Positions 13,993 to 22,760 are shown, counted from the stretch's first letter. The stretch is DNA of 36,938 bases from an uncultured Eubacteriales bacterium (GCA_900542675.1 UQOT01000009.1:1-36938); one strand, 5' to 3'. The notes: generated from the letters alone by a model not told the origin. Numbers and translations are program-made.

Positions 13993-14015
13993 GGGCGGAT
14001 AATATCCGCCCCTAC
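13993..14015. repeat. Palindromic repeat family A, copy 1
   Basis: GGGCGGATAATATCCGCCC (9-bp perfect arms, one central base) followed by CTAC. It recurs at 30343-30361 and 34005-34023 with T in place of A at the centre. Confidence 0.8.
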
Positions 14016-14049
14016 GGTATGTGTCGCCAAACGAGTAGGTTTGCACCCA

Positions 14050-14078
14050 AAAAGCCACCTCCCGCACAGGCGGCTTTT
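14050..14078 (-). terminator. Terminator of topB
   Basis: On the minus strand AAAAGCCGCCT pairs with AGGTGGCTTTT over 11 positions with one G-U wobble, and a T-run follows. The same hairpin is slightly weaker on the plus strand, so it may act in both directions. Confidence 0.8.
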
Positions 14079-14093
14079 GTGACGCCTATTCCA

Positions 14094-16271
14094 TTACAGT
14101 CCGAGTTTGTCAAAGGCGGAGGCGAAGGGGTTGTTCGATGCTTCTTCGCTGTTCTTTTTGTTCTGGTTTCTGAGGTAATTTTGTACGTCGCGTTTTGATG
14201 CGCCGCCGGCGGCTTTGCGCTCCTTAAATGCGTTGTACTTCTCACGGTAGCCGCAGGAGCAGTAAAAGCTCTTCTTTTCACCATCGCCGCGCAGATCCAT
14301 TTTCTTATGGCATTCGGGACAGCGGGCATTTGTGATTATGCTGACGTTTTGCCTGTAGCCGCATTCCCTGTCCTGACATACAAGCATCTTTCCCTTTTTG
14401 CCGTTTACTTCAAGCAAAAACTTACCGCACTCAGGGCAGACTTTTCGCGTTATATTATCGTGGCGGTATGTGTCGGTACTGTTTTTGACCGTCTTAACCA
14501 AATCCGAGGTATATTTTTCAATCCGCTTGATAAAATCTGATTTTTTAAGCTTTCCGTCGGCGATTTTTTCAAGCTCCTGCTCCCACTTTGCGGTCAGGAC
14601 CGGCTCTTTAAGGTCGGGCGGAACTATGTCTATAAGCTGAATACCTTTTGACGTCGGAACAATGCTGCTGCCTTGCTTTTCAACATAGAACGCCGAGTAA
14701 AGCTTTTCGATTATGTCCGCGCGTGTCGCGGGCGTGCCGAGTCCGCCGCCCAAATACTCCTTCATATTTTTGTTTTCGACAAATCTCGCGGGATTTTCCA
14801 TAGCGGATAAGAGTGTCGCCTCGGTATATCTTGCGGGCGGCTTTGTCTTTCCTTGCTTTATAAATACGTTCTTGCAGCTAAAGCTGTCACTGTAGTCCAT
14901 TTTCGGCATACTCTGCTTTCGCTCAACCTGAATTTCACTTATATCGTCATCATCGAGCGAAAATTCATTGTTATAAGCAATTTTCCAGCCGCTGCTAACC
15001 GTCTCTTTTCCCGACGCGGTGAATTTTTCGCCCTCACATTCAAACTGCGCCTTTATCTGATTGTATTTATACGGCGGAAGAAAGCAGGCTAAAAAGCGTT
15101 TTACCACCAAATCGTAAATCCGTTTTTCCTCGGTTCCGAGTGCGGAGTACATTATTTTCTCCTCAGTCGGGATTATCGCGTGATGGTCGGAGACCTTCGC
15201 ATTGTTTACGCAAGCTTTGGCGATAGTCAATCTTTTCTTTGCGATATCCTGTGCCAGAGCCTTGCTGTCGCCGTTTATTGCACGCAGTCTTTCGCTTAGT
15301 GTCGGCACGATATCGCTTGTAAGATAGCGTGAGTCGGTTCTCGGATAGGTCAGCGCCTTGTGCTGCTCATACAGCTTCTGCATTATATTAAGCGTCTGCT
15401 TCGGCGAATATCCGTATAGCTTGTTCGCGTCGCGCTGAAGCTCAGTAAGGTCGTAGAGCATAGGTGCGTGCGTTTGCTTCTCCTGCGTATGCTTTGACAC
15501 AAGCTTAAACGGCTTGCCCTTGACTTTTTTTGATATCTCCTCTGCTTTTTCACGGTTGAAGGTTGAGCCGCTGCCGTTTTTGTCGCGCCACGCAACGAAC
15601 AGCTTGCCTATATCGGCCTCCACCGTATAATAATCCTTAGGTACAAACGCGCGTATTTCCTTCTCGCGTCTGACCATAAGCGCGAGAGTCGGTGTTTGAA
15701 CTCTGCCCGCCGATAGCTGAGCGTTGAACTTGCAGGTCAGCGCGCGCGTAACGTTAAGCCCGACAAGCCAGTCCGCCTCCGCGCGTGCCTGCGCCGCCAT
15801 ATAGAGATTTGCGTATTCCTTTCCGTCCTTTAGTTTTTTAAAGCCCTCGCGTATCGCTCGGTCGGTCTGTGACGAAATCCATAGACGCTTTATCGGCTTA
15901 TGAACGCCGCTTTTTGCGATAATCCACCGTGCCACAAGCTCACCTTCGCGCCCCGCATCGGTCGCTATTATAATTGATGAAACTTCTGAATTTCTAAGGC
16001 ATTTTTTAACCGCATTATATTGTTTTGAGGTCTGACGTATAACTTCAAGCTTCATCGGACTTGGCAGCATCGGCAGGGTTTCAAGATTCCAGGTCTTGTA
16101 CTCATCGCCGTAAGCTTCGGGGTCCGAGAGCGTTACAAGGTGCCCGAGCGCCCACGTTACAATATATTTATCACCTATAAGACAGCCGTCGCCCTTTCTC
16201 TTGCAGCCGAGAACACGGGCAAGCTCGCGTCCGACAGAAGGCTTTTCTGCCAAAACCAATATTTTCGACAT
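14094..16271 (-). CDS. topB: DNA topoisomerase III
   Basis: This type IA topoisomerase decatenates DNA and resolves recombination intermediates. The 725 residues start with the Toprim motif LVLAEKPSVG, and DAGREGE at 105-111 supplies metal-binding acids. The nucleophilic Tyr309 lies in ALTYPRTDSRYLT. Two C-terminal zinc ribbons follow: CPEC...CQDREC at 612-638 and CPEC...CSC at 651-673. Bacillus TopB is of the same type but varies in zinc ribbons. GGGG lies upstream of the ATG. It has its own promoter, divergent from trkA. The C-rich plus strand marks higher G+C than the left part of the window. Plasmid and ICE elements also carry topB, but no such context is seen. Confidence 0.95.
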   Translation of the reverse strand: MSKILVLAEKPSVGRELARVLGCKRKGDGCLIGDKYIVTWALGHLVTLSDPEAYGDEYKTWNLETLPMLPSPMKLEVIRQTSKQYNAVKKCLRNSEVSSIIIATDAGREGELVARWIIAKSGVHKPIKRLWISSQTDRAIREGFKKLKDGKEYANLYMAAQARAEADWLVGLNVTRALTCKFNAQLSAGRVQTPTLALMVRREKEIRAFVPKDYYTVEADIGKLFVAWRDKNGSGSTFNREKAEEISKKVKGKPFKLVSKHTQEKQTHAPMLYDLTELQRDANKLYGYSPKQTLNIMQKLYEQHKALTYPRTDSRYLTSDIVPTLSERLRAINGDSKALAQDIAKKRLTIAKACVNNAKVSDHHAIIPTEEKIMYSALGTEEKRIYDLVVKRFLACFLPPYKYNQIKAQFECEGEKFTASGKETVSSGWKIAYNNEFSLDDDDISEIQVERKQSMPKMDYSDSFSCKNVFIKQGKTKPPARYTEATLLSAMENPARFVENKNMKEYLGGGLGTPATRADIIEKLYSAFYVEKQGSSIVPTSKGIQLIDIVPPDLKEPVLTAKWEQELEKIADGKLKKSDFIKRIEKYTSDLVKTVKNSTDTYRHDNITRKVCPECGKFLLEVNGKKGKMLVCQDRECGYRQNVSIITNARCPECHKKMDLRGDGEKKSFYCSCGYREKYNAFKERKAAGGASKRDVQNYLRNQNKKNSEEASNNPFASAFDKLGL

Positions 16272-16304
16272 ATTTTAACCCCATTTTATAATTTAATATT
16301 AAAT

Positions 16305-16333
16305 AGTATAACATAAAGACATAAATAAAGCAA
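16305..16333 (-). promoter_or_regulatory. Promoter of topB
   Basis: On the minus strand, TTGCTT (16328-16333), 17 bp and TATACT (16305-16310), with a leader of about 30 nt. Confidence 0.5.
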
Positions 16334-16340
16334 TTACATA

Positions 16341-16369
16341 TTGATTTACTCTTTTTGTTGTGGTAAAAT
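16341..16369 (+). promoter_or_regulatory. Promoter of trkA-trkH
   Basis: TTGATT (16341-16346), 17 bp and TAAAAT (16364-16369). The expected leader is about 65 nt. It is back-to-back with the topB promoter; the -35 elements are 7 bp apart. Confidence 0.6.
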
Positions 16370-16441
16370 ATTTGCTGAAAAATAGGATACTTTCATATCT
16401 GTATATTTGAAATTTTATATGCGTGTGAAACGGAGATTATT

Positions 16442-17803
16442 ATGGAAATTATTATAACAGGCTGCGGAAAGGTCGGCACGGCTCTTGCAAGCAAGCTGAT
16501 TGACGAGGGGCATAATATTACAGTAATAGACACAAACCCTAGTAAAATTCAGCGTATAACAGAGGACTTTGACGTTATGGGTATAGTCGGAAACGGTTCG
16601 TCGCTAAGTGTTCTCAGTGAGGCGAATATAGAAAATGCCGATGTGTTTATTGCCGTTACGGGTTCGGATGAACTTAATCTTCTTTGCTGTTTGTTTGCAA
16701 GAAACAGCAGCGGCGGATGTGACACGATTGCGCGTGTCCGCAATCCAATCTACAGCCGTGAGATAGAGATGATAAAGGAACAGCTCGGAATTTCGACAAT
16801 AATTAATCCTGAGCTTGCGTCTGCGCGTGAGATTTCACGTTTGCTTCGATTTCCGGCGGCAAGCAAGATTGACACATTCGCAGGCGGCAGAGTTCAGCTT
16901 ATAAAATTCGAGCTGACAAGTTCAAACCCCCTTGTCGGAATGATGCTTAAGGATATTCCGTCAAAGTTTGGTCAGGACACGCTGATTTGTGCGGTTGAGC
17001 GCGGCCATGAGGTTATTATTCCCGACGGAAACTTTGCACTTTGGGGCAGTGATATTGTGACTATACTTGCGGCTCCCGATAAAGCAGCGGCGTTTTTCAA
17101 AAAGCTTAAAATGCCGATTAAGCCGGTCAAGAGTGCAATCATTGTCGGCGGCGGAAGTCTGTGCTATTACCTTGCAAGGGATTTGATTGACAAAAATATT
17201 AACGTGAGGATAATTGAGCAGAACTCCGACAGATGCGCGTTTTTAGCCGAGCTTCTGCCCGATGCCGATGTAATACAGGGTGACGGAACCGACCGACATC
17301 TATTGATGGCGGAGGGGCTTAAAGAAACCGAGGCGTTTGTCGCCTTAACCGGCATAGATGAAGAAAATATTCTTATGTCGATGTTCTCCAAAAAGCACAG
17401 CTGCGCAAAGCTTGTCACAAAGGTTAATCGTTTTGAATTTGACGATATTTTGGACGGGATTGATATAGGAAGCATAATATATCCTAAGTATATTACCTGT
17501 GACTTTATCGTACAGCACGTTCGTGCTCTGCGTAATAAATCGGGCAGCAGTATAAAAACGCTGTATCGGATTTTGGACGACCGCGTTGAGGCGCTTGAAT
17601 TTACCGTTCAGGAAAACTCAAAGATTACGGGTATTCCGCTGTCGGAGCTTAAAATAAGGCAGCATATGCTCATTTGCTGTATAGCACGCGGTGATAGAAT
17701 TATAATTCCGCGCGGCAGTGATATGCTGCACCCGGGGGATAATGTTATAGTGGTTACTCTTGATAAAGGACTTCACGATGTACGCGAAATTCTTGCGCGG
17801 TGA
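16442..17803 (+). CDS. trkA: Trk potassium uptake regulatory subunit TrkA
   Basis: TrkA is the cytosolic nucleotide-binding ring that gates TrkH. The 453-residue protein is the double-length type, with two RCK units. The first Rossmann motif is IIITGCGKVG at the N-terminus with the acidic ribose-binding Asp in VIDTN, and the second is IIVGGGS at 233-239. Each is followed by a TrkA-C domain (about 150-220 and 370-453). CGGAGA lies before the ATG. It is 24 bp upstream of trkH, so the pair forms a K+ uptake operon. The second Rossmann loop lacks the usual GxGxxG third Gly (GGGSLCYYLA), common in the second unit of such duplications. Confidence 0.94.
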   Translation: MEIIITGCGKVGTALASKLIDEGHNITVIDTNPSKIQRITEDFDVMGIVGNGSSLSVLSEANIENADVFIAVTGSDELNLLCCLFARNSSGGCDTIARVRNPIYSREIEMIKEQLGISTIINPELASAREISRLLRFPAASKIDTFAGGRVQLIKFELTSSNPLVGMMLKDIPSKFGQDTLICAVERGHEVIIPDGNFALWGSDIVTILAAPDKAAAFFKKLKMPIKPVKSAIIVGGGSLCYYLARDLIDKNINVRIIEQNSDRCAFLAELLPDADVIQGDGTDRHLLMAEGLKETEAFVALTGIDEENILMSMFSKKHSCAKLVTKVNRFEFDDILDGIDIGSIIYPKYITCDFIVQHVRALRNKSGSSIKTLYRILDDRVEALEFTVQENSKITGIPLSELKIRQHMLICCIARGDRIIIPRGSDMLHPGDNVIVVTLDKGLHDVREILAR

Positions 17804-17827
17804 TTTAAGGTTTCGGGGAGATTATGT

Positions 17828-19279
17828 ATGAATGTTTTAATGGTATTTTATGTGCTCGGCTGGATTATGCTGTGCGAGGGCGCACTGCTGCTCCTGCCGC
17901 TCGGCGTTTCTCTGATTTACGGTGAATATTCTTCCGTTCCCGCATTTGTTATAACGATTGCGGTATGCTCGGTTTTGGGCTTTTTATTAACTGTAAGAAA
18001 GCCAAAGGACACGGTTATGCGCCTTAGAGAAGGGTTTGCGGTAACTGCTCTCAGCTGGCTTGTTATGAGTATAATGGGCGCGCTGCCGTTTATGCTGGCG
18101 GGGGTCATAACCGACCCTATTTCAGCGCTGTTTGAAACGGTGTCGGGCTTTACCACAACGGGCGCGAGCATTTTAAACGATGTCGAAAGCCTGCCGAAGG
18201 GAATTTTGTTTTGGCGCAGCTTTACGCATTGGATAGGCGGTATGGGCGTGCTTGTGTTCCTGCTTGCGATAAAGCCGCTTACGGGACGGCACGGCGGCTC
18301 AAACGTAAATCTGATGAAGGCGGAAAGCCCCGGCCCGCAGGTCGGTAAGCTGGTGCCTAAGATACAGTCTACAGCGCGTATTTTATACGGGATTTATATC
18401 GTGATGACGGTGCTTCAGATAATACTTCTGCTCATTGGCAGAATGCCGCTGTTTGACGCAGTAACAACCGCGTTCGGTACGGCGGGCACCGGTGGATTTG
18501 GTATAAAGAACGACAGTATCGCCGGGTATTCGTATTATATTCAGATAGTAGTTACGATATTTATGATTTTGTTCGGCGTAAACTTCACGTTCTATTTTCT
18601 TATGCTAAAGCGTAAGTTTCTACGTGCGGCGGTTATGGAGGAGGTGCGCTGGTACATCGCGATTATCCTCTTAGCAACGGTAATTATTACGGTTAATATA
18701 AAAGGTCTGTATCCGAGTATAGGTCTTGCTTTTCAGCAAGCGGCGTTTCAGGTCGGTTCGATTATTACAACGACGGGTTTTGCGACAACCGACTTTGACC
18801 TTTGGCCTCAGGTATCAAAGACCATTTTGGTTATGCTGATGTTTATCGGCGCATGCGCGGGCAGTACGGGCGGCGGCGTAAAGGTTTCAAGGGTAGTAAT
18901 TTTGTTTAAGACCGTTCGTAAGGAACTCAAGCAGCTTCTGCACCCGCAGAGCGTAGCCAAAGTTACGCTTGACAAAAAGGTAGTGCCGCATGAGGTTGTG
19001 CGCGCGACGAACGTTTTTATGGTGACGTATGTGCTGATTTTCTCAATGTCGATATTGCTTATCGGTTTTGATAATCATGATCTTATAACCAATTTTACGG
19101 CAGTCGCGGCAACGCTTAACAATATCGGACCGGGACTTCAGATGGTAGGACCGACTCAAAACTTTGGGCTGTTCTCGGGCGGCGCAAAGCTTGTACTCAT
19201 ATTTGATATGCTTGCCGGCAGACTGGAACTATTTCCGCTGCTTCTGCTGTTCAAGCCCGAAACGTGGAAGAAATTTTAA
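17828..19279 (+). CDS. trkH: Trk/Ktr-type potassium channel subunit TrkH
   Basis: This integral membrane K+ uptake subunit has four covalently linked membrane-pore-membrane repeats. The 483-residue length fits. The four selectivity-filter regions are visible: TTTGAS (109-114), GTAGTGGFG (about 218), TTTGFAT (about 315) and NNIGPG (about 436). Loop WIGGMGVLVF is also typical. GGGGAGA lies before the ATG. It pairs with TrkA just upstream. TrkH and KtrB are homologous; the TrkH call follows from the double-length TrkA partner. Confidence 0.94.
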   Translation: MNVLMVFYVLGWIMLCEGALLLLPLGVSLIYGEYSSVPAFVITIAVCSVLGFLLTVRKPKDTVMRLREGFAVTALSWLVMSIMGALPFMLAGVITDPISALFETVSGFTTTGASILNDVESLPKGILFWRSFTHWIGGMGVLVFLLAIKPLTGRHGGSNVNLMKAESPGPQVGKLVPKIQSTARILYGIYIVMTVLQIILLLIGRMPLFDAVTTAFGTAGTGGFGIKNDSIAGYSYYIQIVVTIFMILFGVNFTFYFLMLKRKFLRAAVMEEVRWYIAIILLATVIITVNIKGLYPSIGLAFQQAAFQVGSIITTTGFATTDFDLWPQVSKTILVMLMFIGACAGSTGGGVKVSRVVILFKTVRKELKQLLHPQSVAKVTLDKKVVPHEVVRATNVFMVTYVLIFSMSILLIGFDNHDLITNFTAVAATLNNIGPGLQMVGPTQNFGLFSGGAKLVLIFDMLAGRLELFPLLLLFKPETWKKF

Positions 19280-19311
19280 AAAACATATATTTTAATTTAG
19301 GGAGAATTTTT

Positions 19312-19503
19312 ATGAAAATTCTAAAAAGACTTATTGCATATTTTACAGCGATAATGGTTTTATCGGCTGTTTTTGTATCCTCTGCCTTTGCAGAGGATAT
19401 TAAAATAATCCTTGACAAAATATTTAAATGTGTGTATAATATTATAGAGTTTAGTTTAGATGAGCTGAGATATCAGATGAGAAAGATTAGTGGATTGAAA
19501 TAG
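19312..19503 (+). CDS. Small secreted protein of unknown function (doubtful)
   Basis: The ATG at 19312, behind AGGGAG, opens 63 codons. The first 27 residues form a textbook signal peptide: KILKR, a hydrophobic core and a cleavage site SSAFA before ED. The remaining 36 residues are helical and charged with no recognised domain. Oddly, their codons contain the trp promoter and the triplet repeats of the trp leader. Either a short secreted peptide really overlaps the regulatory DNA, or only the signal-peptide part is a remnant of a decayed gene whose frame runs on by chance. I could not decide from sequence alone. Confidence 0.4.
   Translation: MKILKRLIAYFTAIMVLSAVFVSSAFAEDIKIILDKIFKCVYNIIEFSLDELRYQMRKISGLK
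19412..19440 (+). promoter_or_regulatory. Promoter of the trp operon
   Basis: TTGACA (19412-19417), 17 bp and TATAAT (19435-19440) are perfect hexamers. The expected start is near 19447, at the first GAG triplet of the leader. Confidence 0.85.
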
Positions 19504-19591
19504 TATCCACGGCGGCCCCCGTTTTTGGGTCATATTAATTAAATATTGATATCACAGCCTACTCGTTAATTTTTAAAGAGGAGGCTTTTTT
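19447..19591 (+). promoter_or_regulatory. trp leader: TRAP-type triplet repeats with antiterminator/terminator
   Basis: Triplets begin at 19447 GAG, 19452 TAG, 19457 TAG, 19462 GAG and 19467 GAG, exactly 5 nt apart. Then come 19474 CAG, 19479 GAG, 19483 AAG and 19488 TAG. (G/U)AG with two-base spacers is the known binding pattern of the trp RNA-binding attenuation protein. Segment 19464-19475 can pair with 19547-19558 (11 of 12), an antiterminator whose 5' arm lies inside the triplets. Its 3' arm shares three bases with a terminator stem (19556-19564 with 19578-19586, 8 of 9 pairs) followed by T5. The terminator 3' arm also contains the trpE ribosome binding site. No T-box or Trp-rich leader peptide is seen. 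Confidence 0.7.
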
Positions 19592-21079
19592 ATGTTTTAT
19601 CCTAAGTTTAATTCTGTTCTGCGTTATGCGAAAGACGGATATAATTTAATTCCGCTGACGCTGTCGGTACTTGCCGATATGGATACGCCTATTTCGGCTT
19701 TCCGTAAGCTTGAGACAGAAAAATTTTGTTTTTTGCTCGAGTCGGTTGAGGGTAATGAAATGACCAACCGATACTCGTTTATCGGTAGAAATCCGTTTCT
19801 TGTTATAAAGGCCTGCGGCACCGGAGCGACTGTCACCGACTACAACGGCGCTGCCGAGAAATTTTCGGGCAATCCTATGGAGGTATTAAGGCGGTATTGT
19901 GAAAAGTATAAATCGCCGTCAGTCGAAGGCTTGCCGGGCTTTAATGCGGGAGCTGTCGGCTGTTTCGCATATGACACAGTGAGGTATTCCGAGAATTTGC
20001 CGAATGTTCCCGAAGATGATTTAAACCAGCCCGATATGCATTTTATGTTCACAGACGAGATAATCGCTTTCGATAACAAAGCGAAAAAGCTAATCCTTAT
20101 TGTAAACATTCACGCGGACGAAAACGATACCGAGGAAGTGCTGCGCCAAAAGTACGACAGTGCGGCAGAACAGCTTATAAAGATAAAGTCAGAGCTTGAC
20201 GCGCCGTATATTCCAAAGCCGAAGCGGATAAACGCGCACCGCTCAAGCTCAAAGCCGAAGTCAAATATAGGGCGTGAAAAATTCTGCGAAAACGTCAGGC
20301 GGGCGAAGGAATATATCAAAAACGGCGATATATTTCAGGTCGTGCTGTCACAGAGGTTTGAGATAGAGAGCTACAGCGACCCGTTCAACGCCTACCGCGC
20401 GATACGCGTTATCAATCCGTCACCGTATATGTATTATTTAAAATTTGACACCTGCAGTATTGCGGGCGCATCGCCCGAAATGCTCGTTCGGGTTGAGGAC
20501 GGAAATATTTATAACAGTCCGATTGCCGGTTCAAGACCGAGGGGCAAAACGCCTGAGGAGGATGGTCAGAACGAGTTTGACTTAATCGCCGACCCAAAGG
20601 AAAACGCCGAGCATATGATGCTTGTAGACCTTGGCAGAAACGACGTCGGCAAGGTGAGCGAGTTCGGCAGTGTCGAAGTCACAAGGCTTAAATATATCCA
20701 GCGTTTTTCACATATTATGCATATGACGTCGGACGTGCGCGGCAGGCTCAGGAAAGATAAAAGCCCATTTGACGCGCTTATGTCGGTGCTTCCTGCGGGT
20801 ACGCTCTCGGGCGCGCCGAAGGTTCGGGCAATGGAGATTATAGATGAGCTTGAGACTGTAAGGCGCGGCTTCTACGGCGGCGCGATTGGGTATATCAGCT
20901 TTACGGGCAGCCTTGACTCGTGTATCACTATCCGAACCGCGCTGTTTAAGGATAATAAAGCTTATGTTCAGGCGGGAGCGGGAATAGTCTACGACTCGGT
21001 ACCCGAGACCGAATACACAGAGACGGTAAACAAAGCAATGGCGATGATAAAGGCGATAGAAAGGGCAGGTGATATGTAA
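19592..21079 (+). CDS. trpE: Anthranilate synthase component I
   Basis: It converts chorismate and ammonia (from TrpG) to anthranilate, the first step of tryptophan synthesis. The 495 residues include the N-terminal LLESVEG and RYSFIG segment, which forms the tryptophan feedback site. The chorismate-binding core contains IAGSRPRG, LVDLGRNDVGKV, LPAGTLSGAPKVRAME and FYGGAIGY. The TrpE-type feedback motif separates it from PabB. GAGGAGG precedes the ATG but lies inside the attenuator stem. The TAA stop overlaps the trpG start (TAATG). Confidence 0.97.
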   Translation: MFYPKFNSVLRYAKDGYNLIPLTLSVLADMDTPISAFRKLETEKFCFLLESVEGNEMTNRYSFIGRNPFLVIKACGTGATVTDYNGAAEKFSGNPMEVLRRYCEKYKSPSVEGLPGFNAGAVGCFAYDTVRYSENLPNVPEDDLNQPDMHFMFTDEIIAFDNKAKKLILIVNIHADENDTEEVLRQKYDSAAEQLIKIKSELDAPYIPKPKRINAHRSSSKPKSNIGREKFCENVRRAKEYIKNGDIFQVVLSQRFEIESYSDPFNAYRAIRVINPSPYMYYLKFDTCSIAGASPEMLVRVEDGNIYNSPIAGSRPRGKTPEEDGQNEFDLIADPKENAEHMMLVDLGRNDVGKVSEFGSVEVTRLKYIQRFSHIMHMTSDVRGRLRKDKSPFDALMSVLPAGTLSGAPKVRAMEIIDELETVRRGFYGGAIGYISFTGSLDSCITIRTALFKDNKAYVQAGAGIVYDSVPETEYTETVNKAMAMIKAIERAGDM

Positions 21080-21663
21080 TGATTTTGCTTATAGATAACT
21101 ATGACTCGTTTACATACAACCTGTATCAATATGTAGGTACGATAAACCCCGATATATATGTTGTAAGAAACGACAAAATAACAATTTCCGAAATACGGGA
21201 GCTTAGACCGAGCCATATTATATTGTCACCCGGCCCGAAAGCGCCTAAGGACGCGGGTATAACGGTTGATGTGATAAGAAAGTTAAACACCGAGGTTCCG
21301 ATACTCGGTATCTGCCTCGGACATCAGTCGATAGGCGAGGCTTTCGGCGGCAAAACGGTTCACGCGCCGGTTTTGGTTCACGGCAAGGCGGAGGATATTA
21401 AGATAACCGACAACAGCTCTGCAATCTTTAAGAATATAAGAGGTTCGTTTCGGGCTGCACGGTACCATTCGCTGATGACTGACCCCGCTGCTCTGCCCGG
21501 CTGCATCAAGGTCACGGCAATAAGCGGTGACGGCGTAATAATGGCAATGGAGCATAAAACCGCACCGACCTTCGGGCTTCAATTCCATCCCGAGTCGATA
21601 ATGACACCGGACGGAATGACAATGCTTGAAAATTTTCTAAAAATACAGATTGGAGGATACTAG
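21079..21663 (+). CDS. trpG: Anthranilate synthase component II, glutamine amidotransferase
   Basis: It supplies ammonia from glutamine to TrpE. The 194 residues form a class I amidotransferase domain: LLIDNYDSFTYNL at the N-terminus, ILSPGP, the nucleophilic Cys in GICLGHQSIGEAFGG, and the catalytic His-Glu in FHPESIMT. The ATG overlaps the trpE stop by one base, indicating coupling. The family often doubles as PabA; context favours TrpG. It is 2 bp from trpD. Confidence 0.96.
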   Translation: MILLIDNYDSFTYNLYQYVGTINPDIYVVRNDKITISEIRELRPSHIILSPGPKAPKDAGITVDVIRKLNTEVPILGICLGHQSIGEAFGGKTVHAPVLVHGKAEDIKITDNSSAIFKNIRGSFRAARYHSLMTDPAALPGCIKVTAISGDGVIMAMEHKTAPTFGLQFHPESIMTPDGMTMLENFLKIQIGGY

Positions 21664-21665
21664 AA

Positions 21666-22679
21666 ATGATTGAAAAATATATAATAAAATTAGCAGAAAA
21701 CCGGGATTTAACATTTGAAGAAGCAAGCGAAGCAATGGACGAAATATTGGAAGGCGGCGCAACGCCTGTGCAGATTGCTGCATATCTTACCGCTTTGCGT
21801 ATGAAGGGCGAAACTATCAGCGAAATAAGCGGCAGTGCGGCGATGATGAACAGTAAGGCAATAGGCATAAGACCTGACGTTTCAGATTATGTTGACTGTG
21901 TAGGTACAGGCGGCGACGGCTCAAATACTTTTAATATTTCGACCACCGCAGCGTTTGTAATCTCAGGGGCGGGGGCTAAAACCGCCAAGCACGGCAACCG
22001 CGCAGTGTCGAGCAAATGCGGCAGCGCGGACGTTTTGGAGGAATTGGGCGTTAATATTATGCTCACGCCGGAGCAGGTTAAAGAATGCGTTGAAAAGATA
22101 GGCATAGGCTTTATGTTCGCAAGGACGATGCACCCGCATATGAAAACGGTGTCGGGCGTGCGGGCAGAGCTTAAAATGCGCACAATATTCAATATTTTAG
22201 GTCCGCTCTCCAACCCGTCAAACGCAAAGCATCAGGTAATCGGCGTGTTTGACCCGGAAATGACTCACACACTTGCAGAGGTTATGCGGAATTTGGGCGT
22301 GACCGCCGGTATGTCGGTTTGCGGTGTGGATAATCATATGGATGAGCTCTCGACTTTAGGCAGTACAAAGATTTCGGAGATAAAGGACGGAGCGGTTTTA
22401 GACTACTTCATAACGCCCGAGGAAATGGGGCTTAAAAGAGCAAAACCTGAGGACATAGCGGGCGGAAGTATTAAAGAGAATTCCAAGATAACGCTTGATA
22501 TATTGAGCGGTGAAAAGGGCGCAAAACGCGATATAGTAGTATTAAATGCCGGCGCCGCGATATATACGACAGGACTAACAAAAACAATCGAGCAAGGCGT
22601 AAGACTCGCCGAAGCCGCAATAGATAACGGCTCCGCTATGAAAAAGCTTGAGGAATTAAAAGAAATAACGAACGCGTAA
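21666..22679 (+). CDS. trpD: Anthranilate phosphoribosyltransferase
   Basis: It joins anthranilate to PRPP, giving phosphoribosylanthranilate. The 337 residues show the PRPP-binding VGTGGDGSNTFNIST, the KHGNRAVSSKCGSADVLE motif, and RTIFNILGPLSNP, all diagnostic. GGAGG lies 9 bases before the ATG. The gene is followed by an unusual 168-bp gap with palindromic repeat DNA before trpC. Confidence 0.97.
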   Translation: MIEKYIIKLAENRDLTFEEASEAMDEILEGGATPVQIAAYLTALRMKGETISEISGSAAMMNSKAIGIRPDVSDYVDCVGTGGDGSNTFNISTTAAFVISGAGAKTAKHGNRAVSSKCGSADVLEELGVNIMLTPEQVKECVEKIGIGFMFARTMHPHMKTVSGVRAELKMRTIFNILGPLSNPSNAKHQVIGVFDPEMTHTLAEVMRNLGVTAGMSVCGVDNHMDELSTLGSTKISEIKDGAVLDYFITPEEMGLKRAKPEDIAGGSIKENSKITLDILSGEKGAKRDIVVLNAGAAIYTTGLTKTIEQGVRLAEAAIDNGSAMKKLEELKEITNA

Positions 22680-22735
22680 TAGGCGCACGGGCGGGGAGCT
22701 GGCACGCAGAGCGGGACTGAGGGGGTTCAGAATGC

Positions 22736-22760
22736 GCCAAATAATAAAATTTGGCATTTT
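22736..22760 (+). terminator. Terminator-like hairpin between trpD and trpC
   Basis: GCCAAAT (22736-22742) pairs with ATTTGGC (22749-22755) around AATAAA, followed by ATTTTAA. The stem is short, so termination may be partial, lowering expression of the distal trp genes. Confidence 0.4.

Larger units (their letters stand above)
13919..14080 (+). ncRNA. Candidate small non-coding RNA
   Basis: A consensus promoter ends 6 bp before this stretch and a hairpin with TTTT (14050-14078) ends it, giving a predicted RNA of about 160 nt. Inside are AGCCTG...CAGGC pairing (about 13958-13992), a CGGTAAAAGTTTTTTAC segment and the family A palindrome (13993-14011), which would form a strong central hairpin. 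No open frame with a ribosome binding site is seen. On this strand the terminator stem has one A-C mismatch, so it may be leaky and run antisense into topB. No known RNA family is recognised. Confidence 0.35.

Noticed and set aside
19280..19591. T-box (tRNA-Trp) riboswitch or Trp-codon leader peptide upstream of trpE
   Set aside because: No T-box core of the GGGTGGNACCGCG type is present. The only short frame in the leader (ATG at 19477, MRKISGLK) has no Trp codon and no ribosome binding site.
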